Assembly: GCA_032622095.1 (NCBI GenBank)
Contig: CP136067.1
Span: 54,537,899 to 54,601,898, forward strand
Direction: 5' to 3'
DNA from: Siphonodentalium dalli
Lineage: Eukaryota > Mollusca > Scaphopoda > Gadilida > Siphonodentaliidae
Length of the DNA: 64,000 nt
Each line of letters begins with the position of its first letter. Positions within the stretch are counted from its first letter, which is position 1. The notes below the pieces were generated by a model. It worked only from the letters and a program-made list of their open reading frames with translations. It did not search any database and was not told the DNA's origin. A program made the translations under genes and the position numbers. This document shows, one piece after another, positions 23,301 through 34,520 of the stretch.

Positions 23301-23893
23301 AAATGTGCTATTTCATCACGCCGGTTCTGGACCACAGGCAAATTTGGCTGTCCATACAATGGTGGAACACACATTTTGTTTAAGAATATGTTTGTCCTCT
23401 CAATAATAGATGCATAAAGAAATCATATTTTGTGCACAACCTAGAGAGGAAATGACTAAAACAACAAGGAATCCCTTCATTTTTCTTTATTTTTTAAAAT
23501 ACATGACCATAAAAAATGGATTTTAACTAATTTTGAAAAATTGAGCCTCCGAAATTAGACAAACTCCAAATTTTGGAGGCACATAACTCAAAAAATACTG
23601 AACGTATCTAGGAAAGGTTTTCTGTTCTGTAATCAGGGTTGTGCACTCTACAAAATGGATATATAAATGGAAGGACATGTGAAAGGAAGTTTTTTATAAA
23701 CATCCTTATAAAGCTATAAAATGAGTATTTTACCAAATTTTGACAAATTTATTTCACAAAATTCATCAATTTCGCATTTCTTGATTCTTGTTGATTTTTA
23801 GTATATTATTTGTGATGGGTTAAAGAACTTATTCCCACTGAGAAACTTTGTGTTGCAATTACTTTGAGGTGAAACCATAAATGCACTGGATTA
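20309..23893. mobile_element. Large inverted-repeat element with about 1-kb arms
   Basis: Arms at about 21563-22585 and 22905-23893 are inverted copies; both outer ends read CAGTGCATTTATG. Matching landmarks include CATGTCCTTCCATTTATATA and GGAGGCACATAACTC (left arm complementary). A further direct copy of the same end (CCAGTGCATTTATGAGAAAA) starts at 20309, and between it and the left arm lies a Cys-rich coding remnant (21092-21523). Part of the arm recurs at 56095-57240 and 5881-6110. No target duplication could be read, so the class is open. Confidence 0.7.
21092..21523 (-). pseudogene. Remnant of a Cys-rich (CXC-like) uncharacterised protein
   Basis: Read on the minus strand: a piece with DVIHIDPQLLFQRL, then, after an in-frame stop at 21335-21337, a piece with NDWGWQVKDGW, APKELLNIIRC and a cluster of nine cysteines spaced C-x-C-x3-C-x4-C-x-C-x6-C-x3-C-x2-C-x4-C, ending at a stop (21092). 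From memory, the order IDPxLLFQR ... WGW ... APxxLL ... Cys cluster matches the C-terminal part of long uncharacterised proteins found in many copies in cnidarian and mollusc genomes. Here several hundred internal residues are missing. A neighbouring frame reads HYHQVQCWKG, which also fits that family, suggesting frameshifts. Confidence 0.6.
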
Positions 23894-24385
23894 TAGGGCT
23901 GCAATGATACATCGCGGTTTTGTCGACGGTACGATTCATGGTTCCTTTAAATGTTTTTGGTTCGGTTTTACTGTCTTTTATTATTTTATTTAATATTTAA
24001 CTATATATAGTTGATAATACTACACAATACCATCGCTAATATTGATTTTATTTAGTAACATAGTTAATTAAAAACCTTGCTCGAGGAAACTCGTGAGAAG
24101 CTTAGATTATTTCCGTAACCTTCTGCACATTCGAGGTCACTGCTTGGGAAATTCCCAATTCCAGATATTTTATAGTACACTTTACAAATTCCATATTTTT
24201 TATAGTACACTTTACATTCCAGCAGTTTAGTTTTATATTAAAGTTATAACTCAAATTATTGACAAATTATCCAAAACCAAAGCTACCTACATCAATACAT
24301 GAACATATCGCGATACGTATCGTACAGTGAGGTTCGAATCGCGGTATGTATCGTACCGTGACATGAGCGTATCGTTGCAGCCCTA
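23894..24385. mobile_element. hAT-like non-autonomous element (TAGGGCTGCAA ends)
   Basis: Ends TAGGGCTGCAATGATACATC and, inverted, TAGGGCTGCAACGATACGC. Interior palindromic blocks contain CGATACGTATCG and CGCGGTATGTATCG. It abuts the end of the large inverted repeat exactly; no 8-bp duplication is visible (CTGGATTA against ATGTGAAC). Confidence 0.7.
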
Positions 24386-24574
24386 ATGTGAACTCAAGGT
24401 TCGATACGATATGTCCGAAATGTCAAATTAATTCAGGCTGAATGCAGTCAATTTAGACTTGTTGTTAGTTCCTCTTCACCCCTACTAGTATCTATTCTAA
24501 AATCATGTCATCACATCAAAATTTGTCACAATTGTGTTCTAAATGTTCTATGAGGTTACAAAATAAATATTTTT

Positions 24575-24670
24575 CAGCCCTCTTAATTCAGATTGTTTGG
24601 CTTAGGCAATCCGCTACGGCAACCGTTTGCCACTACGGCAACCGTTTGCCGTAGCCAATTATGAGGGCTG
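24575..24670 (-). mobile_element. CAGCCCTC short element
   Basis: Ends CAGCCCTCTTAATTCAGATT ... AGCCAATTATGAGGGCTG. The block CTACGGCAACCGTTTGCC is partly duplicated inside. No clear target duplication. Confidence 0.85.
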
Positions 24671-24679
24671 CTTGTTTAA

Positions 24680-25140
24680 ACCAATTTGGCCAAAACCAAA
24701 AAAGACATTATTGTATATATAAATAAACGTCATGTAATATGAGAGTAACATTGTTATATAGCATCTAGTGACTCCTGCGTTTTTTTGTCATGACACACCA
24801 AAATTAATGATTGTAAACGACACTTGATTCGATGCAATATCCATGTCACTAAACCTGGATCATGTCTACAAGAAGCTCGGAAGACCACAAGAACCCCAGA
24901 TCAAATGTTAATTAAATCAGGTGGAAAATATTTCCAGGGTTCTTGTGTGCTCACAGGTTTCTTGAAGACATGCTCTTGGGGTGCCGTTCGCCCAGTGTGT
25001 GGAACATGATTTGAATTTCTTTCAAGTCGACCATGCGTTCAATGCCGTTCATGTTTACAGTTTTATGGAACCTTCGACGGATTAAACATAAGCTGATGTC
25101 ACTTCGTGAATCAAACGAGTTTGTATTCTTTTTAAATTAT
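24680..25140. other. Intron sequence, nothing firm
   Basis: A weak inverted similarity exists between 'AGAAGCTCGGAAGACCACAAG' at 24870-24890 and 'CTTGTGTGCTCACAGGTTTCTT' near 24945; no gene is supported. Confidence 0.35.
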
Positions 25141-26200
25141 GTAAGCGGGCTAGCATCATCAAATTCACCCTCGGGGGACCTCATTCCGCTCAGGTAGGCT
25201 TGCCACGATTATTCGACTAACTTTCGACAGGTGCGGTAGTTGACTAATATTTACTTATCACCCAAGGGCCTTGGTGGGGGGAAGTGGGGTGGGTATGGTT
25301 ATGTATTTAAGCAGTACTGAGCACAATTGCCATGCCTGGAAAGTTAACAGCGTATGTAGCACAATTTACCACCCGACAGCCTGTTCTCTCGCCACTTCTG
25401 ATGAGGCTTCCTTTGTCTTTGTTGTCGCAGCCAATGTTTGGCAGTCATCTTTAAAGAAATTTGTGTGCGACATGTTCTCAGAGTCAGTAGCGGGCCAGTG
25501 GCTTCCTTTGCCTTTGATGTCATTGTACGGCCTTGCCATTGTTTATAAATTATGTGTAACTTTGAATTTATGTTCCTATGGATTGGTAATTAGCGATCAT
25601 TATATCCAAAATGGACGACATGCATCGGACTGCATCTCTATTTCATTTTTCATATTGTAAAACGTTCACCATTATTGACAAAGTTACAAAGTTTGCTGGA
25701 CATGGAATGTTCAAAGTTACTAGACAGTTAATCAGTAACAAGTTTGTGTCATCACATATTAGTGCTACATATATTACATTCTCCAATATGGTAACATATA
25801 TACCCCCCCCCCCCACTACCGCGATTCGATGAGCTGCACACACTTTGAATAACAAAATTAAAAGTACAGCAACAGGCAGTGCGTGCACACACAGAAGCCT
25901 GCGAAATAAACTTAAGTGCTATATACATGTCAGGTGTCGCAATCAGACATGTCAACCCTCCCGATTTCGGCGGGAGTCTCCCGATATTGGGCACCATCTC
26001 CCGGGCTCCCGATCGGGAGATGGAATTTCCCGATATCACGCACCCCCGTAAATCAAAATGAGAGTGCCCACGATTTTATGGCCTATCGCTGACACAAAGT
26101 GCAGGAAGTTATCTGCTTGTTATAATCTGATTGCAATTAGCCCCGAGTCAATTAAACAGGTCTTCATTGTCAAAGCATGCCTATCATTCGACCACCATAA

Positions 26201-27203
26201 TTGCGGCGATGCATAGTAAACAAAGGCACCATTGTTTACTGGCCGTCGCTTCGTGTTTCTGTACTGGCTTCAACAGCGGATTACCAAATGACTGGCGACT
26301 CAGGGATGCAAAAAACAGATTACATACGGCTATATAATTCAGAGTGTCTATTCGTACAGTACATTTTGAACCCAGTAAACGAATTCAATACAGTGTTTCA
26401 ATCAGACGAAACGATGATGGGCTTTATGCAAAGCGAAATGCACCATCTCCTACGGAAGTTTATGGGAAAATTTGTTTCGACCAAAGTTATAAATAAAGCT
26501 GATGACATCACAGTGGTTCCGTACGACGTCAGGGAGAATCAATTGGCCAATGATATTATCGCGATCGGATTTGTGACACGTGACTACATCGATGACAACG
26601 AAGAGTGCGATGGAGTACTTTCCAAATTCTACCGAGATGTGCGGGTTTTCTACTCTGCGTTTGTCGGCAAACTGATAAAGAAGTTCCCATTTAGCGAGAA
26701 AGTGTTACCGGATCTCAAACTCATCAATCCGAAACGAGAATTACGTGAGGAGATCGACATTAAATCGGTTGTGCGCTTGGCGAAGCAGTTCAATTTAGAT
26801 ATAAACTTTGACGATCTGTGCGATGAATGGAACGATTATGTCACTGCAGTGAATATTCCAGTTTACAACGATGAATTAGACAGCTGTGATGAATACTGGA
26901 TGTTGATTACAGGACTGAAAACCCTAGGTGGACAATTATGGTTGCAAAATTTGAGGACTCTCATGGTATGTGTGTTGTGTATACCAAACAGCAATGCCGA
27001 TAGCGAGAGAGTGTTCTCGATTTGCAAAAAAAGTGCACACATGCTTTCGTTCGGAATTGGACAATGATACCATTCGCGCATTGCTATCATGCAAACTAAA
27101 CACAGACAATTCATGTTACGACTTTGTTCCAAACAATGAAATGTTGAAAGATGCCAAATCTGCTACAATGTCATATAACAGGGAGCATTCTTCCAAGAAG
27201 TAA
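26201..27203 (+). pseudogene. hAT transposase, C-terminal half with a frameshift
   Basis: An ORF of 288 codons, then a +1 frameshift in the A7 run near 27030, and a second frame to 27203. The recognisable part starts at FQSDETMMGFMQSEM and runs through the hAT dimerisation region IPNSNADSERVFS, whose Glu is the third catalytic residue. It aligns over its length with 31965-32774. The N-terminal zinc finger and the first two catalytic Asp residues of a full hAT transposase of about 650-700 aa are absent. The first 40 or so codons of the ORF have no counterpart in the other copy and may be non-coding. Confidence 0.85.
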
Positions 27204-27224
27204 TTTGTTAACCCTTATTCCAAC

Positions 27225-27303
27225 GTATCGTCTTTTGTTGTAGCGTCCGTATCGTCTTTTGACGTCTTTTGTTGTAGCGTCCGTATCTTCTTTTGACGTC
27301 TTT
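27225..27303 (+). repeat. Short tandem duplication
   Basis: Imperfect units share 'CGTCTTTTGTTGTAGCGTCC' and 'GTATC(G/T)TCTTTTGACGTC', directly after the hAT ORF. Confidence 0.7.
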
Positions 27304-29985
27304 AATTTTTGCATTTTCAACACTCGGATTTGAGACTCGAATAAAGAATAATAATGACGATTTACATTGATTGTGTTTTGTTCTGCTGATGGTTAAGATC
27401 ACGAAGGGCACATATTAAATCCTTTCTTCCTTTGCTAGGCTTTAGATTTGCAAAATGTTTACTTAGAATACTGTTTTGGCCGACAAAATGAAAACAAACG
27501 AAATAGAAACACGTGGTTTCGACGAAAACGAAAGTTGTTGTCAGAGACGCTTCCTTGTTGATTGCGTTATGCGTGGCCGCGAGGGTAATCTATGTAAAAT
27601 ATGACAACTTGAAATTGATATTTATATTGGATTATGTATTATTTCTTAAGTGGTGATTTGATATTTCCAAATAGTGCAATATGAACATTTTCTCCAGCCG
27701 TAATTAAATCGGCCACAGCTAAGCAAAATCTCAGCGTTACTGTTGCGGAACCGGCCATTGGGATGTTTTTCCTGTCGAGTTCCATTATGATTGTCACTTC
27801 ACCCGTGAAAAAAGATTTTTATAATATTTTTTTTAATGGACTAACATCAAAATGAAGTCACGTATTTCCACCTTGCCTTCCTAAATATTAAAAAATGTTG
27901 ACATCGAGTATGTTCTCAGTCTCGTATTGGCTGACAAAACAGAAACACGTGGTTCACTGGTAAAGAATTTTCGACGAAGACGAAATTTGATCAATATTTA
28001 ATGTAGGTGAACTTCTCCACAAACCAAATGTTGTGAAACATATTCATTAAGTGTCACAATTGTTATTTAATTTGAGAACTCGAACATTGCAATTCCAAAT
28101 TGATGACTCAAAGTGGATCTTTCTGCTTTTATTGCACAAATTTACTCTGCGAAATCAGGTTATGTCGGAGCATCGGAATATTATTTCCGGTTGTAATGTA
28201 ACTACGGACGCGGTCGTTGTTGTGCTATCGGCGGGATTCTGAACACATAATTAAAACTTTTTTATATATATTTTTTTTATCTACAAATTTAGTATAATAA
28301 ATTGATGAGATATTATTTTTATATGTCCATCTGTTCAAGATTTCAAATATACCGTGCAAAAGACCATCGACCCTGATCGATCGAGAAAGAAATCAATAAA
28401 AAAAAAAGTAAATATCTCCTGGTTTGACATCAAGTCAGCCCAAGGCGGGTGCTTCTAAATAAAGGCGAGTTTACAGTTGACATGCAGATATCTCAAATTC
28501 ATCTTGGGAAGCTTCTTTGCGTGTATGCATATATAATTACCGAGTATAAAGTAATAAGGTACTTATATCAACGAAATGTCGATAAAATAAAGAATATCCC
28601 AAGCGACACATTCGAGCACCTGCTGGCGACGTCTTGCTAAGTTAGCCCACTGCCATTTCGAACAATTCGCGCTCGTTTTCTGTCATCTAATTAGCATCAA
28701 TGGGGAAACTCCACTCCTAAACTTGAGCCAATGAAATCAGTTCAAACTTCTAATCATTGATGTCATTGGTTGTCAATGAAAACATTCTTAGAATCAACAA
28801 AAAGTGACCTTTGAACATGTGGTTTTTGCACGAAAATTTACAAACTTTCACAAAGCAACGTGACGTAATTGCTAATAATTTGCGCTTTTATCGGAAGTCT
28901 TTTTACGACTTTTGTCAAATCATGGTTTATATGATTAATGCACATAAAATATAAAGACATTTGGTTTAATTATTTTATTTATAATACGCTTTTTTGTTTT
29001 CAAAAATCATGAATTATTTTTTTTTCTATCAGGACACGAATCCGTGGGTAAACAAACTTAAACTAAAGGACATACTCGCATAGGCATACAGTAAATTTGC
29101 ATAAAATGTCATTTTTGACTCACATGTGTGATAAAATGAAGATAAACGGTTGTTTATATGCACATAAATTAGTTCGTCTATTGGTTTATGTTTCCATTAT
29201 CGTATTCACAGATGACACTTAAGTGAAATCATGTTTGTTGTTGCATATCGGATGATACACATGGCACATATACCTGTGGCCAGTGTGGGGAAACACCCAA
29301 TGATATTATAACGTCAAATTCCTGTTGGCTAACGTAATTACCTTCATACCTGGTGACGTTGGCTATATGACGTGGTTTAACTACATGTGCTGTTGGGAAA
29401 AGGGTTAATGTTAATTAATATTGTTGATAATTATGTTGGAATAAAATTAATAAATTTAAATAAGTTTTATTTTCTTTATTTTCATGTTATGATGGAGGGA
29501 TAATGCAATGAAAAAAAATCTCCCTATTTCTCCCTATATTGGAAGACTGATCTCACTATTTCATATAATACCAGGTTGACATGTCTGGTCGCAATCGATA
29601 CACAATGCAAAACTAACTATAATCCGTTTTCAATAAGTATGCGACAATTCCACAGGCTTTCAATTGGCACTGCAATGCATTTTCATGGGGAACATTGATT
29701 GACGGGACAGATATTTTTTAAAATGTCTCATCCTCATGAATAGCGATGAGGGAGTTTACCTGCTGCGCAAATTTGAATTTAGGTGGCCGATGACGGGCAG
29801 GGGCCTCAGAATGACAAGCCTGCTGACTGACATTTATAACTGTGTTCAGACCGAATGTAATTTCGCATTTATCATGTGTTTACCTTGGTGTAATATAGGC
29901 CACATATATGAACGATTCATTGACTAACCATTGTCAATAACGGTCGGTTAGTCGATTATGAAAACTCATAGTCATGGCAACCCTA

Positions 29986-30460
29986 CGCTTAGGCCTCGTC
30001 TTCTGGGAAGTATGTATAGTCTCAAATTAGTCTTGTTTTTAATTTCTATATCCCCTAATTTGCAGAAGATAAAATGCATAAATTTGCAATTGAGGTGACA
30101 AATGGGTGAACAACATAAACTTCAACTGGGATCTTCAATCTGATCCTAGGTCTCCCATAGCAGTTGAGACCTAAGCAGAATGAGGTTTGCTAGCCCGCCT
30201 TGTGGGACAGTGTCACTAAATTCACATTCTGGGGACCTCATTCTGCTTAAGCCTCATCTTCTGGGAAGTATCTATAGTCTAAAATTAGTATTGTTTTTAG
30301 TTTCTATATCCCCTAATTTGCATTTATAATCGAGGTGACAAATGGGTGAACATCACCAACTTCAACTTCAATCTGACCTAATTGAGACCTAAGCAGAATG
30401 AGGTTCGCTAGCCTTCCTTGTGGTATAGCTTCACTCACCCTCTGGGGACCTCATTCTGCA
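29986..30460 (-). repeat. Tandem repeat of about 230 bp, interrupted by the hAT elements
   Basis: Units share 'CTTCTGGGAAGTAT', 'TTTCTATATCCCCTAATTTG', 'GAGGTGACAAATGGGTGAAC', 'GAGACCTAAGCAGAATGAGG' and 'GGGGACCTCATTCTGC'. A partial unit at 25141-25194 is the other side of the hAT insertion. Confidence 0.85.
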
Positions 30461-30710
30461 AATTACAGACACACTGTTTGCAGGCTTGAAAATATTTTAT
30501 CATTAAATGACCACTTTCAGTTGACAACTCTGTGGAGTTCAGAGCGAATATGTTTTTATGAAATAAACTGGTTTTTGTCATAAATGTGACATTTCATGCC
30601 AGTTATTGGTTTTTTAGATGAGCGGGTTGCTAATCGCTTAAACTACGCTATAATAAGGGTAATGGTCTTCAACTTAATTACTGAGTTACTAGTAGTAACT
30701 AACTACTCAC

Positions 30711-30811
30711 ATATTTTTTATCTAAAGCGTCAAAGCATCCCTTCACCCATTTGATGACCTGGCAAGCACCAGGGCATGAACTGTCATCTCGAAGAATCTT
30801 CAAATTCAGAT
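30711..30811 (-). CDS. HORMAD1: HORMAD1-like gene, coding exon 4
   Basis: A 101-nt exon with acceptor CCTTGTTTTAG and donor GTGAGT. Two bases complete the Asp codon started in exon 3; it ends in phase 0. It encodes [20 protein letters not shown] then [13 protein letters not shown]. This is the HORMA segment with the conserved ILRxDxxCPGxxQVIKWxxGCxDALxKKY pattern of HORMAD1. It is 300 bp from exon 3 and 21.8 kb from the next exon. Confidence 0.93.
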
Positions 30812-30864
30812 CTAAAACAAGGAGAAATAAGTCATGATCTAAGAAAATAATGGACATGAACATT

Positions 30865-30973
30865 CAGCCCTCATAATTGGCTACGGCAATCAGCAATGCC
30901 GAAGCAATTTGATGAAACAAACTGGTCCATGGCAAAGGGTTGCCATAGCGGATTGTCGAAGCCAAATAATTAA
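30865..30973 (+). mobile_element. CAGCCCTC short element, right end lost
   Basis: Begins CAGCCCTCATAATTGGCTAC and keeps GGTTGCCATAGCGGATTG, but the right terminus is eroded after 'GCCAAATAATTAATG'. It lies in the 300-bp HORMAD intron between exons 4 and 3. Confidence 0.8.
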
Positions 30974-31111
30974 TGTGGTAACACTATGAAACATTTGATT
31001 GGGTATCCAGATACGGAAAGCATAATCTTGCTCTATTGAATTATCTACACAAATTTATATAAAAATATAGCTTAGTTGGAATTATTAAAAGTACCGGTAT
31101 ATTCCACTTAC

Positions 31112-31256
31112 CTTCTAAACATCTATCACCAAAGGCATGTTCTGGAAATATGGCTCTCAAATAGGTGATGTTCGAGACAGATACAGCTAACAGCTTTTTA
31201 ACAAAGAGTGAAGACTGCTGTTGTGTAGCTTGTTCATTTGGAAAAATTGATGACCA
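31112..31256 (-). CDS. HORMAD1: HORMAD1-like gene, coding exon 3
   Basis: A 145-nt exon with acceptor TTTACATTTCAG and donor GTAAGT, phase 0 in and phase 1 out. It encodes WSSIFPNEQATQQQ followed by SSLFVKKLLAVSVSNITYLR and AIFPEHAFGDRCLE. This is the start of the HORMA domain: the first helix and the YLRxxFPExxFGDRxLED motif shared by HORMAD1/2 and fungal Hop1. No stop or frame break interrupts it. Together with the other exons it supplies about the N-terminal 137 residues. Confidence 0.95.
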
Positions 31257-31259
31257 CTG

Positions 31260-31702
31260 AAATGTAAAATTATATTATGAGTCGACTAAAACAAATGCAC
31301 CATTGGAGCATGGCTTAATATATATAATAATTTATATAAACAATGAAAGTGTCAATAATTTCATGTGTAACAGTCAATGGGGTGATTAGGAATGCGGAAA
31401 GTTGAAATTTCTAAATAATTTACTACTATTAATTAAAGATGTCAACATCGAAATTAGGAAAAATGTCCCATGGCGAATTTAATGCCCTGCCATTATAGAT
31501 TCCACATGTTGCCACAACATTTCCCATGCCATTGCTTATTGCCATTGGCCAATTTCGAGGACTGAAGTATTGAGTTGGCCTCCGCTCATGTCCAGGGATG
31601 ACACTGTGGTAGGCACACCATCGGATCAGGAGCCAACGGCATTAATGGCTGTCCCATGTGCAACAATGTGCCCACATTAAAGAACCCTACCATTGTGATG
31701 AT
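31260..31702. other. Intron sequence, nothing firm
   Basis: Part of HORMAD intron 2. A weak resemblance to a decayed CAGCCCTC element (TTGCCATTGGCCAATTTCGA) near 31540 is too eroded to call. Confidence 0.35.
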
Positions 31703-31710
31703 GTCATGGG

Positions 31711-33306
31711 CAGACTTGTTTACTTTGAAAATCAGAAATAGGGAGATTCACCTTCATAAATAGAGATTTGGATAAAAATAGGGAGATTTTATCTTTGATG
31801 GTAAATTACTAAAACATCATGTATAGAAAGGAATTTATGGGCTACCGGTACTATAAATAAAGAATAAGTTATTATCATTTGATATTATATTTTATATATA
31901 ACTTAAAAACCAATAACAATATATTACAACATTAACAAAATAAATTAACAATGTTCATCACAGCTTACTTCTCACATTCTGAAGAATGCTCTTTCACATA
32001 AGATTTGAGGGCTGATTTTGAAAGTTTTAGCACATCCTGCGATGGCTGGTAATTAAAGCAATCACCATTGTTGTTTATCTTACAGGCTAGCAGAGCGCAC
32101 AATGTATCGTTGTTTAACTCTGATCTAAAGCTTGTCTGTATCTTTTTACAAATTGAGAAAACACGTTCGCTGTCAGCATTACTGTTTGGAATAGATAACA
32201 CAGTTTTAACAACTAGTCCTAGGTGTGGAAATCTCAACTGTCCTGTGCTAGTAACTTTGGTCAATATATTCATCCAATACTCGTCGCATCGTTCATCTTC
32301 ATGGTTGAACTTTGGAAGATTTACTGCAGTTTTGTAATCGATTAATTCGTCTGCGAGATCGTCGAATTGTTCATCTGTCTGAATTAGCCCAAAGCGTTTT
32401 GACAAACTAATCAATGATGAATCTGTAACATGGTCCCTTGCTTCTTCCTTTGGATTCAGAATTTTCAAGTCGTCAAATACGTGTTCATCAAAGGGGAATT
32501 TCTGAATCATTTTATCGACAATTGCCTGATAAAACGTACGCGCACTGTCATAGAATGTTTTCACTGCGCTGGGGCTTATTTGACCTTTGACCTCCTCGAT
32601 GTATGTGCGCGCTGTCATGCCAACTGCGAGACTAGTATCCGGAAGTTGATTTTCTTTTAACCCATATGGTACCGACGTGATAGTGTCACTTGCTTTTATA
32701 ACGATTGTTTTCACAAACTTTCCTAGGAATTTCCTTAACAACCTTTCCATCTCACTCTGCATAAATCCCAGCATGGTTTCGTCTGATTGAAATAACGTAT
32801 TTTACTTGGCGTATCTGACGAATCTAACTTGTGCTTTTTGGTCGGAGTTTCAGACATTCTGAACAGAGAGATATAGACGTAAATGGTAGTAAATAAGTGA
32901 TTTGTTATGACGAAAGAAAAATGTGTTTCGTTATATAGTCACACATAAGCTTGAAAGGAAATCCGCCGTTTATGATATTGACAAATACAGCTCAGTTTCC
33001 ACTTACTCTTTCATCACATTCACAAAAGAATCAAAGCAGACATGAAAACGAGTGTCGCTGGTAGGATTAGTCTAAATTGATTTATGGCACCTGCATGGCT
33101 TCACTGCGTGTGGTCAGCCGCTAGCTAATTGATTTTTGCACCTGTGTTAGTCGCCACAGGGACAGCCTATTAATCAGTGTACATTATTTTTTTTATTCTG
33201 GTATAGACATTTGAAATCGGGAGATTCTGTTTCCGGATCGGGAGCGCGGGAAAAGACGATTAAAATCGGGAGTCTCCCGCTAAAATCGGGAGGGTAAACA
33301 AGTCTG
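31711..33306 (-). mobile_element. hAT element 2 (1.6 kb), same family as element 1
   Basis: Inverted ends CAGACTTGTTTAC ... GTAAACAAGTCTG with the perfect 8-bp duplication GTCATGGG at 31703-31710 and 33307-33314. Sub-terminal blocks with AAATCGGGAG match those at the left end of element 1. It encodes the C-terminal half of a transposase (31965-32774) plus a short start at 32857 (MSETPTKKHKLDSSD), so the middle of the gene has been deleted. Confidence 0.94.
31965..32774 (-). CDS. hAT transposase, C-terminal half, intact frame
   Basis: 269 codons without interruption, homologous to 26201-27203 (shared FMQSEM, LLRKF, GKFV, SVPY/VVPY, ENQL, KKFPF/QKFPF, CDEYWM, IPNSNADSERVFSICKK, FRSEL). The hAT dimerisation domain with the catalytic Glu in SERVFS is at about residues 200-215. 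Upstream in frame, FQSDETM is preceded by a TAA. A separate frame starting at 32857 (MSETPTKKHKLDSSDTPSK) probably is the original N-terminus, brought close by deletion of about 400 codons. It cannot be an active transposase without the missing Asp residues, but could serve as a dimerisation-only product. Confidence 0.85.
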   Translation of the reverse strand: MLGFMQSEMERLLRKFLGKFVKTIVIKASDTITSVPYGLKENQLPDTSLAVGMTARTYIEEVKGQISPSAVKTFYDSARTFYQAIVDKMIQKFPFDEHVFDDLKILNPKEEARDHVTDSSLISLSKRFGLIQTDEQFDDLADELIDYKTAVNLPKFNHEDERCDEYWMNILTKVTSTGQLRFPHLGLVVKTVLSIPNSNADSERVFSICKKIQTSFRSELNNDTLCALLACKINNNGDCFNYQPSQDVLKLSKSALKSYVKEHSSECEK

Positions 33307-33314
33307 GTCATGGG

Positions 33315-34171
33315 TAAAATGGCAAAATTACCTATTCAAGACATCTGACTCACGAGACCACAGTAGAAATAAGACAGTGGAAATATGACAGAAAATCACA
33401 ATTTCATCCTTTTCTTGCAACCAAACCCAACTAAATCTATTCTTAACATCGTTTTCAAGTCTTGTTAGGTCAAAAGACCTATCAATTATCTTAAACATTG
33501 TTTAAAACTTCAAAGAAAATACTTTATCAAAATTGAGCACATGACATTTGTTGCTTCCAAAACAGGAACAGGATATTAGGAAAGGGGTTTGTTAAAAATC
33601 AGGAATATTGAGCACTAAAAGGCAGGATTCAGGAACGTAACAAAAATCCACAATTCCTTCTTTTATCTATGCCCACACGACAAAATAAGTTACGATCACG
33701 CAAACCGGATGACTTGGGTCAATTTAAAAATGTTTTGGACAAGGAAATGGGAGTCTATTGATTCAGTGTAGAGTATTTCCATACTAATTTACCCAGAGCC
33801 CAAACCACCAATATTCCATACTTTGTCCAGACCTGGAAAAACTTTTTACAATTTCCATGCTTTTTCCAGACTTTCAAAACTCTGTATGAACCCTGCCTGT
33901 AGATTGTGCCAAAGGAATTTTTTTACGCATGGACAGACAGCACGACATTCATCCCATGGCAATAGCTCAGACTTTGGATGAAGTTTGGTGACAATCGGAT
34001 GAGGAATGTGGAATGTAGGGTGACTTCCAAAGGAAATTAGGCATGGAATATAGTATATTTAATATTAGAAATGAAAAATGGAATTATCAGATACCCGGCT
34101 ATTATTCGTCACTGACTGTGGGTTAAAATTTCAATAGAGTTAAAAGTGAATCGCGATACGTAATAAGTATC
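33315..34171. other. Intron sequence, nothing recognised
   Basis: Part of HORMAD intron 2, with no element ends or exons supported. Confidence 0.4.
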
Positions 34172-34287
34172 CAGCCCTCATACATGTAAATTAGGTACGG
34201 CAATCAGCAATGCGAAGCTAACTGGACAATGGCAAAGGGTTGATGTAGCAGATTGCCGAAGCCAAACAATCTGAATTACGAGGGCTG
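34172..34287 (+). mobile_element. CAGCCCTC short element
   Basis: Begins CAGCCCTCATACATGTAAAT and ends GAATTACGAGGGCTG. Flanks share TATC only, so the target duplication is eroded. Confidence 0.85.
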
Positions 34288-34520
34288 CATATCATATTGT
34301 AGCAGGGGTGTATTGTTACAGCCCAAATAGGACAGGTACGCACTTCATAATTCACATGCAATAAAGCTGTATATCTATAGAAACACCCCTATGTAGATAT
34401 ATTAAAAACAAGACAACACTAAATCATGTTTTTTCGAACATATGCCATCAACAGACTGATTCAGAGTTGATCTCAAATTGGCTGACTGATATCGACATTG
34501 AATTTCTAATGTTCATGGTC

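Larger units (their letters stand above)
25944..29587 (+). mobile_element. hAT element 1 (3.6 kb) encoding a transposase C-terminal half
   Basis: Inverted ends CAGACATGTCAACC ... GGTTGACATGTCTG with the perfect 8-bp duplication GTCGCAAT at 25936-25943 and 29588-29595. It carries a hAT transposase ORF (26201-27203). The 2.3 kb after the ORF is non-coding, with a pair of diverged direct repeats sharing 'GAAACACGTGGTT' and 'TTTCGACGAA(A/G)ACGAAA' at about 27505 and 27945. Confidence 0.94.
25195..29985. mobile_element. Outer hAT element (1.14 kb before nested insertion)
   Basis: Ends TAGGCTTGCCACGATTATTC and, inverted, TAGGGTTGCCATGACTATGA, flanked by CGCTCAGG (25187-25194) and CGCTTAGG (29986-29993), a 7/8 match. 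It has inserted into a roughly 230-bp tandem repeat, whose sequence continues on both sides. It contains the complete hAT element at 25944-29587 and no other coding region. Confidence 0.85.
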
